From the NCBI GenBank assembly GCA_030374765.1, contig JARGXX010000109.1:248001-312000 (forward strand): a stretch of DNA of 64,000 nt, read 5' to 3'. The translations under genes were made by a program, and so were the position numbers. This DNA comes from Agarophyton chilense (taxonomy: Eukaryota; Rhodophyta; Florideophyceae; Gracilariales; Gracilariaceae). Positions 1 to 10,322 of this stretch are shown here, piece after piece (position 1 is the first letter of the stretch; each line of letters begins with the position of its first letter). The notes beneath the pieces were generated by a model that searched no databases, was not told the DNA's origin, and was given only the letters and a program-made list of their open reading frames with translations.

Positions 1-1
1 C

Positions 2-409
2 ATCTTCCGCGCCGGACTGGGTGACCTCTTCGTCATCCGCAACGCCGGAAACGTCACATGGGACGAATCAGTTAGCGCAAGCGTGGAATTCGCCGTGCAA
101 GTGCTCAAGTCATCTGTGGTTATCGTGCTGGGGCACAGCAACTGCGGCGCAGTGGCCGCCGCCACCGCCGTTGCGCGGGGCAATCCCATGCAACAAACCA
201 GTCTTGGTCGCCACGTTCATCGCATTTCTGACGGTGTCAAGAACTTTTGCCACGACGAGCGTGCCGCCGTCGAACAGAACGTCAGAAACGGTGTGGACCA
301 ATTGCGCCACAACCACGTCGTCCAATCTGCCGTCGCCTCCTCCACCATCCGCCTCGTCGGCGCTGTGTACGACCTCGCCACCGGACGTGTACAGTTGCTG
401 GACCACTGA
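2..409 (+). CDS. beta-carbonic anhydrase, 3' portion (5' end outside window)
   Basis: The reading frame is open from the window edge to a TGA after LLDH. It encodes the C-terminal ~135 residues of a beta-class carbonic anhydrase, which interconverts CO2 and bicarbonate at a zinc site. The central block reads FVIRNAGN, then SVEFAV, then [10 protein letters not shown]; the H and C of HSNC are two of the usual zinc ligands. The upstream CxDxR zinc/catalytic motif must lie before the window. The tail (HVVQSAVAS, then [13 protein letters not shown]) is typical of the bacterial-type beta family. Localisation cannot be judged without the N-terminus. Family assignment is firm; whether an intron precedes the window is unknown. 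Confidence 0.93.
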   Translation: MFRAGLGDLFVIRNAGNVTWDESVSASVEFAVQVLKSSVVIVLGHSNCGAVAAATAVARGNPMQQTSLGRHVHRISDGVKNFCHDERAAVEQNVRNGVDQLRHNHVVQSAVASSTIRLVGAVYDLATGRVQLLDH

Positions 410-1358
410 ACCTTGCACGTGGCCACTTGTGTCAATTCAACTCGCGCCCTTTTTTTTTTTGCTCTTTGTGTGGGACAGCCTAACGATATACTTACACCCA
501 TTAAACCGTTTCAAATTTGATCCTAGACACCAATCTTGCCACCAAGTATGTATGTTAGAGCGGTAGCGATCGGTACCAATCTACCTTGTGGTACCGACGG
601 TACCGTTGGAATCTTCGTTGCTGCTCTGTTGCGAGCTGCGCGTGGCGTTTCGCGAAGCCGCCACCACAGCAGCCGAGGGGAGCGTCGCTTGGAGAGCTGC
701 CAATTGAATACACCCAAAATCCATATACATACTGCACAGGAACTACCACACTTGTCCACAGCGCGCTTTCCGCACATTTGCAAATGCGCTTGTATCTCGC
801 TTTGCACTCATATTTTTTACCTTCAGCCTGTGTGGAGAGTATGCTCCACTACCCGTTTAGCTGCTACCAAGCCGCCTAATCGTCACCTATCACAGTGCAA
901 AGCGTCAGTGCGTAGCGCTGATATGCTCCACCTCGTCGCGAATCATCGTGGAATTTCATGGCACAAGCACTTGGAATCAAACTCATTTCAATTTGTTTAC
1001 AGCCAGTCCCATCTATCAGTCCCACCCACCGGTGGCACTTTCAAGTGTTCTTCGTTTAGATCTCGTCCCCTTCCCCCCCCCCCCCCCCCCCCCCCACCTC
1101 TTATTTTCTCGACGCCTTGCCCGCGAAAAAACGGCACCTCGAGTGGAGCATTTCCAATCTTACACCCATTCTGTCTGTCGCTAACTGGACCGTTTCATCA
1201 CCATTATTTAAACTATGTGCCATATTATGTGCCCTTCAACTTTCTCACTGCTCCCTCTTTGCCCTCCCCTGCTTCTATGCCCTTGAAATACGTCTAATCT
1301 CATACATTTTACACCTGTGAGAAAAGCACACATCCCAGCACCCGTTCTTGCCCGCAAC
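410..1358. other. intergenic spacer with poly-C tract
   Basis: No convincing gene. Open frames here are short, start with poor contexts and overlap on both strands. The spacer holds a T-run near 450, several KpnI-like GGTACC repeats at 570-605, and a pyrimidine-rich stretch with an uninterrupted run of 23 C at 1073-1095. It presumably includes the 3' UTR of the carbonic anhydrase and the promoter/5' UTR of the bZIP gene. Confidence 0.6.
1073..1095. repeat. poly-C homopolymer (23 C)
   Basis: An uninterrupted run of C about 265 bp upstream of the bZIP start codon. Comparable C-runs on the same strand occur at 36468-36483 and 63140-63156. Confidence 0.95.
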
Positions 1359-1841
1359 ATGCAACCCTCATCCTCATACGTCACACCTTATCTTCGGCAA
1401 TGGGCGATAGATTCGGTTCAGGAACCTCTTGCACCCGATTCGTCGCTCGTCGACATAGAACATCTTCTGTTTGGCCCGGAAAGTTATGCCCCCTTCTCTC
1501 CGGCGCCTCCAATACAACCCCAATGTTCAACGCCGCCTCAATCTCATTCACCAGCTCACGATCTAGATTCCCCTTCACCAAAGACATCTGGAGACAAACC
1601 TCCCCCCAAAAAGCGTCAAAAAGATACTCGCACCCGAGCCGAAATTCGTCGTGATCGAGCTGCTCGGAACAGAAGTTCGGCTCGTCGATCACGTCTTCGA
1701 AAAAAGGCGCAATCAGAACAGGAAAACTTGCACGCTCAAATGGTTCAACAACGAAATGCATCTCTCAAAACGCGTGTTGCTAATCTACGTACCCGAATGC
1801 TTCGATTACAGAATATTGTCGCGCACATGACAAATACTTGA
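1359..1841 (+). CDS. bZIP transcription factor
   Basis: A 160-residue intronless protein starting at the first ATG of the frame; the frame runs upstream to a GTG but that is not a plausible eukaryotic start. The N-terminal ~90 residues are Pro/Ser-rich (a likely activation or linker region), followed by KKRQK (possible nuclear signal). The basic region has the bZIP signature NRSSARRSR, i.e. N-x7-R. In heptad register after it come E, V, L, L, L, so the zipper is short (about four heptads) and its first position is Glu instead of Leu. The protein should bind DNA as a dimer in the nucleus. Family is clear; target sites and orthology are not. Confidence 0.9.
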   Translation: MQPSSSYVTPYLRQWAIDSVQEPLAPDSSLVDIEHLLFGPESYAPFSPAPPIQPQCSTPPQSHSPAHDLDSPSPKTSGDKPPPKKRQKDTRTRAEIRRDRAARNRSSARRSRLRKKAQSEQENLHAQMVQQRNASLKTRVANLRTRMLRLQNIVAHMTNT

Positions 1842-2995
1842 GAGCCAGGCATACATGTTGCATGTTGCGCGGTCATGTATTGGGAGTAGAGGCGATTTAC
1901 GCGCGCTGTGAATTGCAATTCTGGCCGTTGGTTGGCTTCATGCGCAAATGGGCAAAAGCTCCGGGGATCATGTTCGCCTTATCAAAGCGGTTCTTGCTCT
2001 TGCCAAATGGACAAGGGCAACTTCTAGATCATCTACGCTTCTACTGAGGCTTTTCATGGCGTCTTCAGTTGTTAAAGTTGTGCTTTGAGTAAAAACAAGA
2101 ACGGCTGTACAATTATAGTTGTTCTAGCAGCATGTGTGTATTTCTACTGCATCTAGACTACCTACTCTCAAATTGTTGAGTCGTGCATAATGAACAGTAT
2201 GGGAAAAGTCCTTGGTTCTGTGCATCATTCTTCCTCATGGCGCAAATGCAATGGATTTCTTCTATGGGAGATACGTTGTGTTCTCCACAGAACATCGCTG
2301 ATATTGTTGGACTACAATCTATAGAGACCTTTGTTCGGTCAAGAAGCCTGCCAATTATCCCAAACTCGTTTATATCGAATGAAAGGAGATGCCCCCCAGA
2401 GCACAAAGGAATGTACATCACTGACAGCAGCCTATCTATATTTAGATCGGGGGCGGCTGGTGACCTGCAGTTGTAAATTACGATGCTTTTTTCCAGTACG
2501 AGAGGAGTTTGAGAAATTCCAACATTGATGCAAAATTGCAGGGCCCGGTAGAATGGTGTGATGAGGATCACGGGAACATATAGCTGTACAGAACTTGTTT
2601 TGTCCCGCTTGGTGTGCCATGAACAAAGGCGTGGGTTTGTTTGATATCGTTTCCGAGGCGTAGACAACGTGCAACATGGTGGAAAAAACCTTGCTAACAG
2701 ACATGATGGTGGAACGAGAAATCAACATTTGGTTTTTTTGGGCGGAATAATACTTGGCGAGGAGTGTTTTTTGGCAGAAGTGGACTAGACAGTGTGGCAA
2801 TGGCAACGACATGCATGACCGTATGGTATTTTTTTCAAGATTGTACCCGGGCGAAGATGGAGAAATAGAAAGGATGTATTTAGGTATAGGGATGTTCGAC
2901 GGGGCGGGGTTCTAGTAGTCAGGGAATTGGGTGATTGTGAACAGCTTTGATGTCATAGGACCTGTGCAACAGTTGGAACTTGGTGGAGGTCCATA

Positions 2996-3025
2996 CTGAT
3001 GATGATGATGACGATGACGATGACA
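2996..3025. repeat. GAT/GAC trinucleotide microsatellite
   Basis: Tandem GATGATGATGATGACGATGACGATGAC-like units in non-coding DNA. Confidence 0.85.
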
Positions 3026-3810
3026 AACTTAAACATCATGTGAATCAGTTTTGACAATTGCATCTATGGTTAAAGGGAAGAAGGAATGCTAGCTATGTAA
3101 CGACAAGTTGTTCCGAGGACATGAGAGTGAGCGAAAAAGGAGAAGAAACGTATATCGATATAAAGCTTTACAATGAAATTGCAGGAAAAAGAAAAAAACA
3201 CGTGGAGGTACGTTGGTACGTTTCATACAAAATGCTTGCGTTAGGGCAAAGGAGGGAAAGCGTGGGCAATTTTATGTATAAAGTCTCAAATCTTTCCAAA
3301 AGAACAGCTCCTTGTACGAAGGTACGTGTTCTGAGACAGGTGGAAAACAAACGTGTTGTTCGTTGTTGATTAATTACCACAGACGCAAATCGTTTGCAAG
3401 TCCAAACTGTTAATAGGCCAAAAAAAAAAAAAAAGTGTGACTTACAGTCCCGAGGGTTGACTCTCTACTCTAGCTATCACCTCGACAACGAACTGGTCAT
3501 GGTTCATGGTAGTGGACGTTTTCAGTGATGGGCTCCACAGTAGCGCGCAAGAAATCAGGCTGGGAAGTTTGCAGGCTGTAGTTTGCCATGTGTTACGTGT
3601 GGAGGCAGTGTGCTACCATGTATACTAACCTATGATACGTTTGTACAGTAACCTTACCCGCCTCTGACTAATAGATCTTTCCACAAGTACTCGCGCTTTT
3701 CACGAGGAGCGCGAGTTTTAACTCTAAATGCTGTTATGTGGCACGCCAACGCTTGATCGCAAACAATGCTGCATCTGACACGTGTTTGCGCTGCGCGCCA
3801 CGCCTGCTGC

Positions 3811-4012
3811 CCCTTCCCCCCCCCCACAGTACACCTCCTCCCACCCCGGGTATACCACCTCCTCCCAACACCGCCCTGCCCCCCCCCGCCTCCTCCCCCC
3901 CCCCCGCCTCCTCCCCACCCCCGCCGCCTCCTCCTCACGCCGCCTCCTCCCCGCCGCTTCCTCCTCCCCGTCGCTTCCTCCTCCCCGTCGCCTCCCCTGC
4001 CCCCCCTAGTCA
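3811..4012. repeat. C-rich polypyrimidine tract upstream of GT14 gene
   Basis: About 200 bp almost entirely of C and T on the plus strand, with imperfect CCTCCTCCC-type repeats. It creates a long proline/serine/arginine-rich frame on plus and glycine/arginine-rich frames on minus, which I regard as compositional artefacts. It sits just upstream of the GT14 start codon and is probably promoter or 5' UTR. Confidence 0.75.
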
Positions 4013-4167
4013 CAGTCAGCGTTCGCGCGTTCAATCGCCCACCGTGGTCGCCACCCGCAACACCGCCCCGTCGCCGCAACCGAATGGCTCCGCGTCCCGT
4101 TTTAACGCTACCGCGCACAACGCCGCGCCCACCGCACTCAAAGCCTAAACCCCTGTCTTCCCCAGTC

Positions 4168-5313
4168 ATGGTTTGCAAAACAAGACGCCCCTTTCTTCCT
4201 GTTTCTTCAGTCATCTTCGTTTTGTTGCTCGTTTTTCTCGCTTTTGCGTTTTTTCTTCGATCTTCTTCGCTCCATTTCGCCCTCTTGCGCCAAGTTTCCT
4301 CAGATGCTAATATCGCTTACTTCATACAACTTACCCCAGAAACTATTCACCATCTGCCACGACTCTATTCTGCCATCTATCATCCTCAAAACGTTCATGC
4401 CATTCACTACGACGTTCGTATCCCAAAGCACCAGGTTCAGCAGTCAGTCGCAACTCTGCGTGCGCAAAACCCAAACTTTTCCAAGGATACAATAATTATC
4501 CCCTCTCGCAAGCTTGTGTATGATGGCATTTCCATGGTGCTTAACACATTGCACGCCATGTCTGAACTTCTCAACTACCCACACTGGCATTACTTCATCA
4601 ATCTTTCAGGTCATGATTACCCCCTAGTTCCACCGTATCTTCCCCGAACACTTCTTGGCACAGTGCGATCGCTCGCCCCAAACTTCCTGTCAATGAGTTC
4701 TTCAAAGCGGGCGCATTCCGTATTTTATGACCGCGCATCCACGTTGTTTACTGATACCTCTTTATGTTTCCCACCTAGTGCACCTCATTCTCCACATGAT
4801 GAACCCACTTGTAACGTTCTTGCGCAGTCAAAAACTGCCAATCCAGTTTTCTCTCAATCTTTTGTACCTGCGTACTCTGGAGCTTGGCTCATTGTATCCC
4901 GTCAGTTCTGTCAGAACGCAACTACCTCGTCCGATGCCCGACACCTACTCGTATCGTTTGCAAATATGCGTGGTTCGGATGAGTTTTTTTTCGCTACTCT
5001 GGCCAAATACAACCCCTCGTTTAATCGATCCTTGATAACAAAAGCGTTGAGAAAAGTCATTTGGGTGGCTGATGGTCATCATGCTGGCCAACATCCTTTC
5101 TTTGTTGACGAACGGTCACAAAATGGCTCTTTCCGTTTCTTTAAGGAACTCAACAATTCCATCGACTTTTTCGGTCGAAAGTTTCAGCATCCTGACAGTG
5201 AATTTATGAATGTTGTAGATCACATGGCTAATGATCCCGAACGCGTTTCCAGAGTTTCAACTGCTTTTGGATGGATCGCTGTCCGGTTAAGACGACAATT
5301 GGATGCTGCGTGA
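4168..5313 (+). CDS. GT14-family glycosyltransferase (core-2/I-branching type), type II membrane protein
   Basis: The 381-residue product begins at an ATG with G at -3 and G at +4. The frame stays open for 400 bp upstream, but only through the polypyrimidine tract. Residues 13-30 form one hydrophobic segment after a basic cytoplasmic tip (KTRR), the layout of a Golgi type II enzyme. GT14 features follow: IAYFIQL, then VHAIHYD (donor-binding strand), INLSGHDYPL around residue 150, and the SGAWLIVSRQF block. The family transfers GlcNAc or xylose in beta linkage (core-2 branching, xylosyltransferase, plant arabinogalactan enzymes); the substrate here is unknown. Single exon. Confidence 0.88.
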   Translation: MVCKTRRPFLPVSSVIFVLLLVFLAFAFFLRSSSLHFALLRQVSSDANIAYFIQLTPETIHHLPRLYSAIYHPQNVHAIHYDVRIPKHQVQQSVATLRAQNPNFSKDTIIIPSRKLVYDGISMVLNTLHAMSELLNYPHWHYFINLSGHDYPLVPPYLPRTLLGTVRSLAPNFLSMSSSKRAHSVFYDRASTLFTDTSLCFPPSAPHSPHDEPTCNVLAQSKTANPVFSQSFVPAYSGAWLIVSRQFCQNATTSSDARHLLVSFANMRGSDEFFFATLAKYNPSFNRSLITKALRKVIWVADGHHAGQHPFFVDERSQNGSFRFFKELNNSIDFFGRKFQHPDSEFMNVVDHMANDPERVSRVSTAFGWIAVRLRRQLDAA

Positions 5314-6904
5314 GCACCGGATACTCTACAGCATACAGCAATCTACAGCATACAGCAGTTTTCTCTTTTTTCCCCTTCTGCATTAACAGACTCACGGAGA
5401 GTCGGAACCATTATATATCATTGCACCCCTCGCACTGCCGTTCTGACTTTCTTTTTACAGAATTTCCAATATTTTCGCATCAACGTTTCGTTTTGCTCCT
5501 CACTACCCTACGCACCTCCTTGTGCGCCTCACAGTTGTAATGGAATTCACTTGTACGGCTGGGCCCACAAGTACCTAACACCACCTTGCGACACATTCCC
5601 CTCTTTCTACGATCTACAAGCTTTAAAGAATTTGAATTGTCCCAATTCTGAAACTCTGCGCCTCGTATTGATTCATTTAACCGTGTTCTAGCTAGAGCTA
5701 GCTGCAGAGCGTACCGAAGGGTAATGTTCCATGTCAATGTTTGCTGTGCTAATTCTGCAAAGGGCTAGCAATTGCTGCTGCTCTCCAACTTCTGGATCAG
5801 TGGCAAAACGTCCAGCCCCTTTTCTTTTCACAAAGAAAATGAGCGTCATAGGAAAACAAGATAACGAACGGTACGTATCTAGCGACAAAAACTATCAGTG
5901 CTGAGGTGCAGGCCGGTTCTTAACGAGCGTGCTTTCACCGTGAATCCACGCGTGAAGGACGGGTGGTACCATATTATTGGTGAAGGAAATCTTTTGACTT
6001 TTGCAACTATATGCCCCGGACTGTAATGGGTTGCGCAGTTTCGGCGGAATCAAATCCCCGCGATACTGCAAAGTGCACCACCATCTACGTGGAGCATATT
6101 GAAAGGTAGCTTTCGCACGCAGTCCAACATATTCGTAGCGGAATGTTTCATCGCATCTCGATCTTTATCCAGCCGGTTCCTGCACATTGCGTTCCCCCGC
6201 GTCACCTCCTTACCCTACCACCAACATGTCAAAAGAAAAACAAGGTTTTGTTTCCTAACCGATCCTTATGGGCGTGGCTTCGTTTTTTTTTGCGGGACCA
6301 CGCTTGAATAGACGAACAATACTCTAATCGCGATCAACCATGAAACAGTCTATTTGCATACTAGCTAGCGAGGATGAAGCCCACCCGAATTCATTCTTTG
6401 TAATGTCCGATGTATTCCAAGAGAGGGGGGCATATACCCCTCAAGTGCATAGCTCAAACTATAATTGTACGATATATGTTAACCATACCAAGCTTTGCGA
6501 GTTCACAGGACCAACCTGCAATTCGTTTATCATCGCTACAACCTAGCCGCTATGGGATTCTCTTACTGCCAAGATTATCAAATATCATCGTCAGAAACCG
6601 ATGTCGAACCCACCGTCGCCACTCAAGTGTTGGTTCGACCTGATGCTGAACAGGAGGCGCGAAATATTGGGCTTTTTGGTGTCATATCGCAACATACATG
6701 TTTCCGTTCGCTATATACTTGTGGTAGAGTACCAAGCCTGGAATTGAATTCAACAACATACTTCGCTTCACTTTCAATCTGGAACAAGCAATTCTGATTA
6801 CCGCTGCAATAAAAACAGCAACAGAATAAAACCTTTTCCCTGCAATCCCCGCGCTTAGAAGTGCTTTCAATCAGATAGACTCGATAGAAGGGAAAATCAC
6901 ACCC
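5314..6904. other. spacer downstream of GT14 gene
   Basis: Nothing convincing. It begins with a short direct repeat (CTACAGCATACAGCA twice, about 5326-5362) just after the GT14 stop. All open frames are below 105 codons and without recognisable motifs. Confidence 0.5.
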
Positions 6905-9250
6905 TCATTTCTTTTCCTTCTTTTCAACAATGACATTCACCGGACTACTATCATTGTTCGCTGCATCTGCATCCCTCGCTTTGTTTTCTCGCTGTGCCCG
7001 CCCTGCATCCGTCGGATTTGGATTTCCAACAGACGCACATCCAGAACTACTATCGTCCTTCTTGTCCAAGTTTTTCTTTTCATCAGTCCCAGAAAGATCT
7101 TCCACCTCCATTGGAGCACGATGCTTTCCGTCGCACGGAATGTCCTCATCCATGTTCTCATTCCCTTTCCTGCCACCATTCTCCCTTTGATTCTCGTCCC
7201 AATTCCCGTTCGTAGGCAGATCCCTGTTTTCAGAAACATTTTTGTCTTCGCCTCCGTTCCCGTTCAGATCCTCGCTCTCAACAATGTCCATCGAGATGTC
7301 CGCTCTGGAGCCCGCTCCGCTTTCAGGGGCTTTCCTATCCTTATGGTGGTTCCCATTCCCAACTTTCACCTCATCATGTTTGAGCTCAGTTTCCATTTCT
7401 GCGTTCTTGTTGAAATCCTCTTGTGCATTCGTTTTCGGAGGATCATCCCCCTTCGGAGCTTTACCGGTACTCAAATGGTCAGCAGTTGACTTAATTTTCT
7501 TGTCTGTACCCTCATTAGACGTCTTTTTGCCAATCCCGCTTGAAATTTGATTAGTTTCAAGGGTATCACCATTTCCTTCCGAAGTCTTACCTTCTCCATT
7601 CATATCGAATTTCTCTTCACCTCTTCTCGACGCTTCTCTCTCTTTCATGGTTTCATCACCACCGACATATTCACCATTCCTCCTCATATCTGCTTCGATG
7701 AGTTTATAGACCTCCGGAATATCATCGCTGGGGGCGCTCTCTGTCCAAGTTTCTTCTACGTGAATCACATAGCCAAATCTGAAGATGTTCTGGTCATATA
7801 CAATGTTTTCATCAAAAGGTATTTCTTTCACAACGGTCGGTTCATCACATTCATACGGGTTTCCTTGAAATCCTCCTCTACTCGCCCCCCCGAAAGACCG
7901 GCCCCTATTTGGACGGGGGTTATCAAAACGATCTTTCTGACGTCGATCAAATTGAGAATGGAACGGTGGACGACCACCTCCGTAACGTCGTTCATCACGC
8001 TCCCGATATCCGAAGTTTTGATGAGGCCCGTCACGTGATGTCTCGCCACGTCCACGAGCGCCAAGGCCATGACGAGGTTCACCACGCCCACGAGGACAAA
8101 AACCATTGCGGTATTCAACGCGTAGTAGATCACCGCGTTCATGAGATGAGAAGCCTTGGCGAGGTTCCCCACGTGCTCGATCAGAATGTTCACGGCCCTC
8201 AACATCAAGATGAGAAGCATCGCGAATGCGCATCGGGCGGGAGTTGCGATTTTTGTTGAACTCCGCCACCTGTGCAGCGTAGTCGTCTGGTTCGTTTTTG
8301 TCGCGCTGCACGACGCTCTCCCTCTCAACTACATCGTCGGATGTATTTTTACATCCCAGAACAGACTGTCCTTCCCTTTGCGGCGCCCTGCTTGGATTTT
8401 CTCCTGGGTTTTCATCTCTAGGAGATGCCATTGATCTTCGATAATGTCTTGACTGGTCTTCTAGAGGTGGAGAGGCGTCACTCACGCGACGTTTAGATGG
8501 CCTTGTGATTCGCTCTTCATCCTCTCCGCTTTCATAATCTTGCCTGCTCCTTCGGCCATAAGCTCTACCTTGGCCATGGTCATAATCGGATCTATCTTCT
8601 TCACCGTGGCGCGAATATCTTCGATTAGAAGGGACACTTCTTTCAATATCTTCGTGCGAATAGTGGTCGTAGTTATGGGCTGTTCCACTTTCGTAGTAAT
8701 AGCTTTTGTTTTTGCGGTGCCGAACGTTTGTTTCCAAACCATTATCCCCATCGTTGCGACGGGAAAAGGGCCGTACATCTCCACTGCTCCTTCTTCGCTT
8801 TGAGTGCTCACTCTCACCATCTTCGGAATGTTCCCTTTTCAGCTCATTTCGATTTGTCGATTGAGAATTGTTGTTATCGTTATCTTCACGTCTACGCCTC
8901 ATTCGCATTTCTGACGATCCGGTTGCTTCTACTTCTTCTCCATGGTGCGCATCACTGTTAGGATGAAGATCGAAATCTGTACGTGAGTCTGGTTCGTGGC
9001 GATGGTTGTGGTCTCGATCATAATGGAGACGGTTATCGTTGCGCCTATCATATCTATGGCGCCCTTCATTGTATCGGCTGTATCCTCGGCGGTCGTCTCT
9101 ATTCCGTTCATATATATCTCGGTTGTCCCTGTTCCGGGGGTAATAGCCTCCTCGTTCAGATGGCGAGTCATCTCGCCTTCTAGCCCGGCGACGGCGATCT
9201 TCTGAATCGTACTCTCGACTTCGTTCCCCGCGGTAGTTTCTTTCAGGCAT
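6905..9250 (-). CDS. Arg/Ser/Asp-rich, RGG-containing putative RNA-associated protein
   Basis: A 781-residue single-exon ORF. I start it at the ATG (position 9250, A at -3) and not at the in-frame TTG 21 bp upstream. Residues 1-460 are dominated by R, D, S, Y and G with RD/RS dipeptides and degenerate RGRGEPRHG-type repeats near residues 370-420, typical of splicing or mRNP proteins. A conserved-looking ordered block of about 55 residues follows (around 467-523: YECDEPTVVKEIPFDE to ADMRRN). The remaining third is acidic, Asn/Lys/Glu-rich and ends in a lysine-rich tail. I recognise no RRM or zinc finger. Nuclear RNA-binding scaffold is an inference from composition only. Confidence 0.75.
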   Translation of the reverse strand: MPERNYRGERSREYDSEDRRRRARRRDDSPSERGGYYPRNRDNRDIYERNRDDRRGYSRYNEGRHRYDRRNDNRLHYDRDHNHRHEPDSRTDFDLHPNSDAHHGEEVEATGSSEMRMRRRREDNDNNNSQSTNRNELKREHSEDGESEHSKRRRSSGDVRPFSRRNDGDNGLETNVRHRKNKSYYYESGTAHNYDHYSHEDIERSVPSNRRYSRHGEEDRSDYDHGQGRAYGRRSRQDYESGEDEERITRPSKRRVSDASPPLEDQSRHYRRSMASPRDENPGENPSRAPQREGQSVLGCKNTSDDVVERESVVQRDKNEPDDYAAQVAEFNKNRNSRPMRIRDASHLDVEGREHSDRARGEPRQGFSSHERGDLLRVEYRNGFCPRGRGEPRHGLGARGRGETSRDGPHQNFGYRERDERRYGGGRPPFHSQFDRRQKDRFDNPRPNRGRSFGGASRGGFQGNPYECDEPTVVKEIPFDENIVYDQNIFRFGYVIHVEETWTESAPSDDIPEVYKLIEADMRRNGEYVGGDETMKEREASRRGEEKFDMNGEGKTSEGNGDTLETNQISSGIGKKTSNEGTDKKIKSTADHLSTGKAPKGDDPPKTNAQEDFNKNAEMETELKHDEVKVGNGNHHKDRKAPESGAGSRADISMDIVESEDLNGNGGEDKNVSENRDLPTNGNWDENQRENGGRKGNENMDEDIPCDGKHRAPMEVEDLSGTDEKKNLDKKDDSSSGCASVGNPNPTDAGRAQRENKARDADAANNDSSPVNVIVEKKEKK

Positions 9251-10322
9251 GATGTTGAAGCGTTCCAGCAAGGTTTGCGTTTGGAAACCAAAATGATATG
9301 TTGAGGTTTCGCTCCGAGCGGAAGTACCGAGAGATAGGATGCTACGTTCTTCTGATCAAATACCGCAGGCATGGAGGCCCATAAAGGCCCATAAGACGCG
9401 TATGAACGTATCAGTTCCGATTCATTTGAAACAGTCTTTTTGTAATGCATAACAGAGGGGGAAACTTAGAGCATGTTCCCCGTCGTTGCTCAGTCCATAA
9501 TCGGTCATTTCGACGGCAGGAAGGAGTTAAAGGCATTTATTCTTCTCAACGTCACCGAGTACAAGCCTCGATGTTCACGGCACGAATGATATCGTTGAAG
9601 AACGTTTTCTGGTGTTATAGGCGTTGAAAAGTTGTGAACGAAAATCTGACTTCCGTTTAAAACCAAGAAAAGGTATTCGGAAACAAACGGATCGACCATG
9701 GTACGGAAACGGTCGTCCAGGTTATAGGATTGAGTAGGAAATGAATGTGCATATGAAGGAAGAATGGTGTGCACATCTTGCGTAGCGCGGTTAGAATGCT
9801 CAATTTTGCAAAACCAGCACTTGCTCGCTAACTACCTTTGGTACCTTAGGTCTATTGAATACGAGCACGTTTCTTTTGAAAAACTAGGATCATGGCAAGC
9901 AGCACCCTTCGTAATATAATATCGGTGGGGTTTTCGCGCATGATGTTGGGCTCTAAAATCCGGATCCAGTAGCATCCAATCACTTCGCTACACGTCCGTG
10001 CCATGACTGTGGGCTCTCGGGTTCCAAAATTGACTTTTGTACTTATTATTCCTTAGCAGCCTCACGTGATGTGAGGATCAGTCCTGCTGACCAGGCAGGC
10101 GTCGTCACCTTGACGCCGTCCTGGACGACATCCAACTGGGCCTTCCGTTACAGGCGCATACATGCGATCCAAGTTTGCTCAGCACCAGCCATCGAGCACC
10201 TGTCGGAGACAGCCATGCAAGGGTACAGATGAATAAGACCACTCTCTGTACGCATGCTGACGCTGAACGCTTTTGGATATGAGCTTACTCGACGGCTTTT
10301 GCCTTGCCCAGAATTCCGCTAG
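9251..10322. other. divergent spacer between RGG protein (-) and PP-loop protein (+)
   Basis: Carries the upstream regions of both flanking genes. Two minus-strand frames (9505-9774 and 8929-9450) have fair-looking N-termini, but stops separate both from the gene and I cannot show that they are exons. A short palindromic CCTCACGTGATGTGAGG containing a CACGTG core lies at about 10060-10076 and could bind bZIP or bHLH factors. Confidence 0.45.

Larger units (their letters stand above)
1842..4167. other. long spacer between bZIP and GT14 genes
   Basis: No gene that I can support. The longest frame is a 169-codon minus-strand ORF at 2158-2667 without recognisable domains, overlapped by plus-strand frames of similar quality. 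Landmarks: a GAT/GAC trinucleotide tract at about 2996-3025, an A-run at 3421-3434, a TACGAAGGTA motif at 3315-3324, and a very C-rich polypyrimidine tract at 3811-4012 directly upstream of the glycosyltransferase. Confidence 0.5.

Noticed and set aside
2158-2667. 169-codon minus-strand ORF
   Set aside because: No recognisable motif, competing plus-strand frames of similar quality and no neighbouring support; left as spacer.
3766-4167. Long Pro/Ser/Arg-rich N-terminal extension of the GT14 frame and Gly/Arg-rich minus-strand ORF (3654-4214)
   Set aside because: Both result from the polypyrimidine tract. The ATG at 4168 has a good context and directly precedes the membrane anchor expected of the family.
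8929-9450. Upstream exon of the RGG protein (MHYKKTV... frame)
   Set aside because: The frame is bounded by a stop upstream and overlaps the gene in another frame; no splice pair joins it convincingly.
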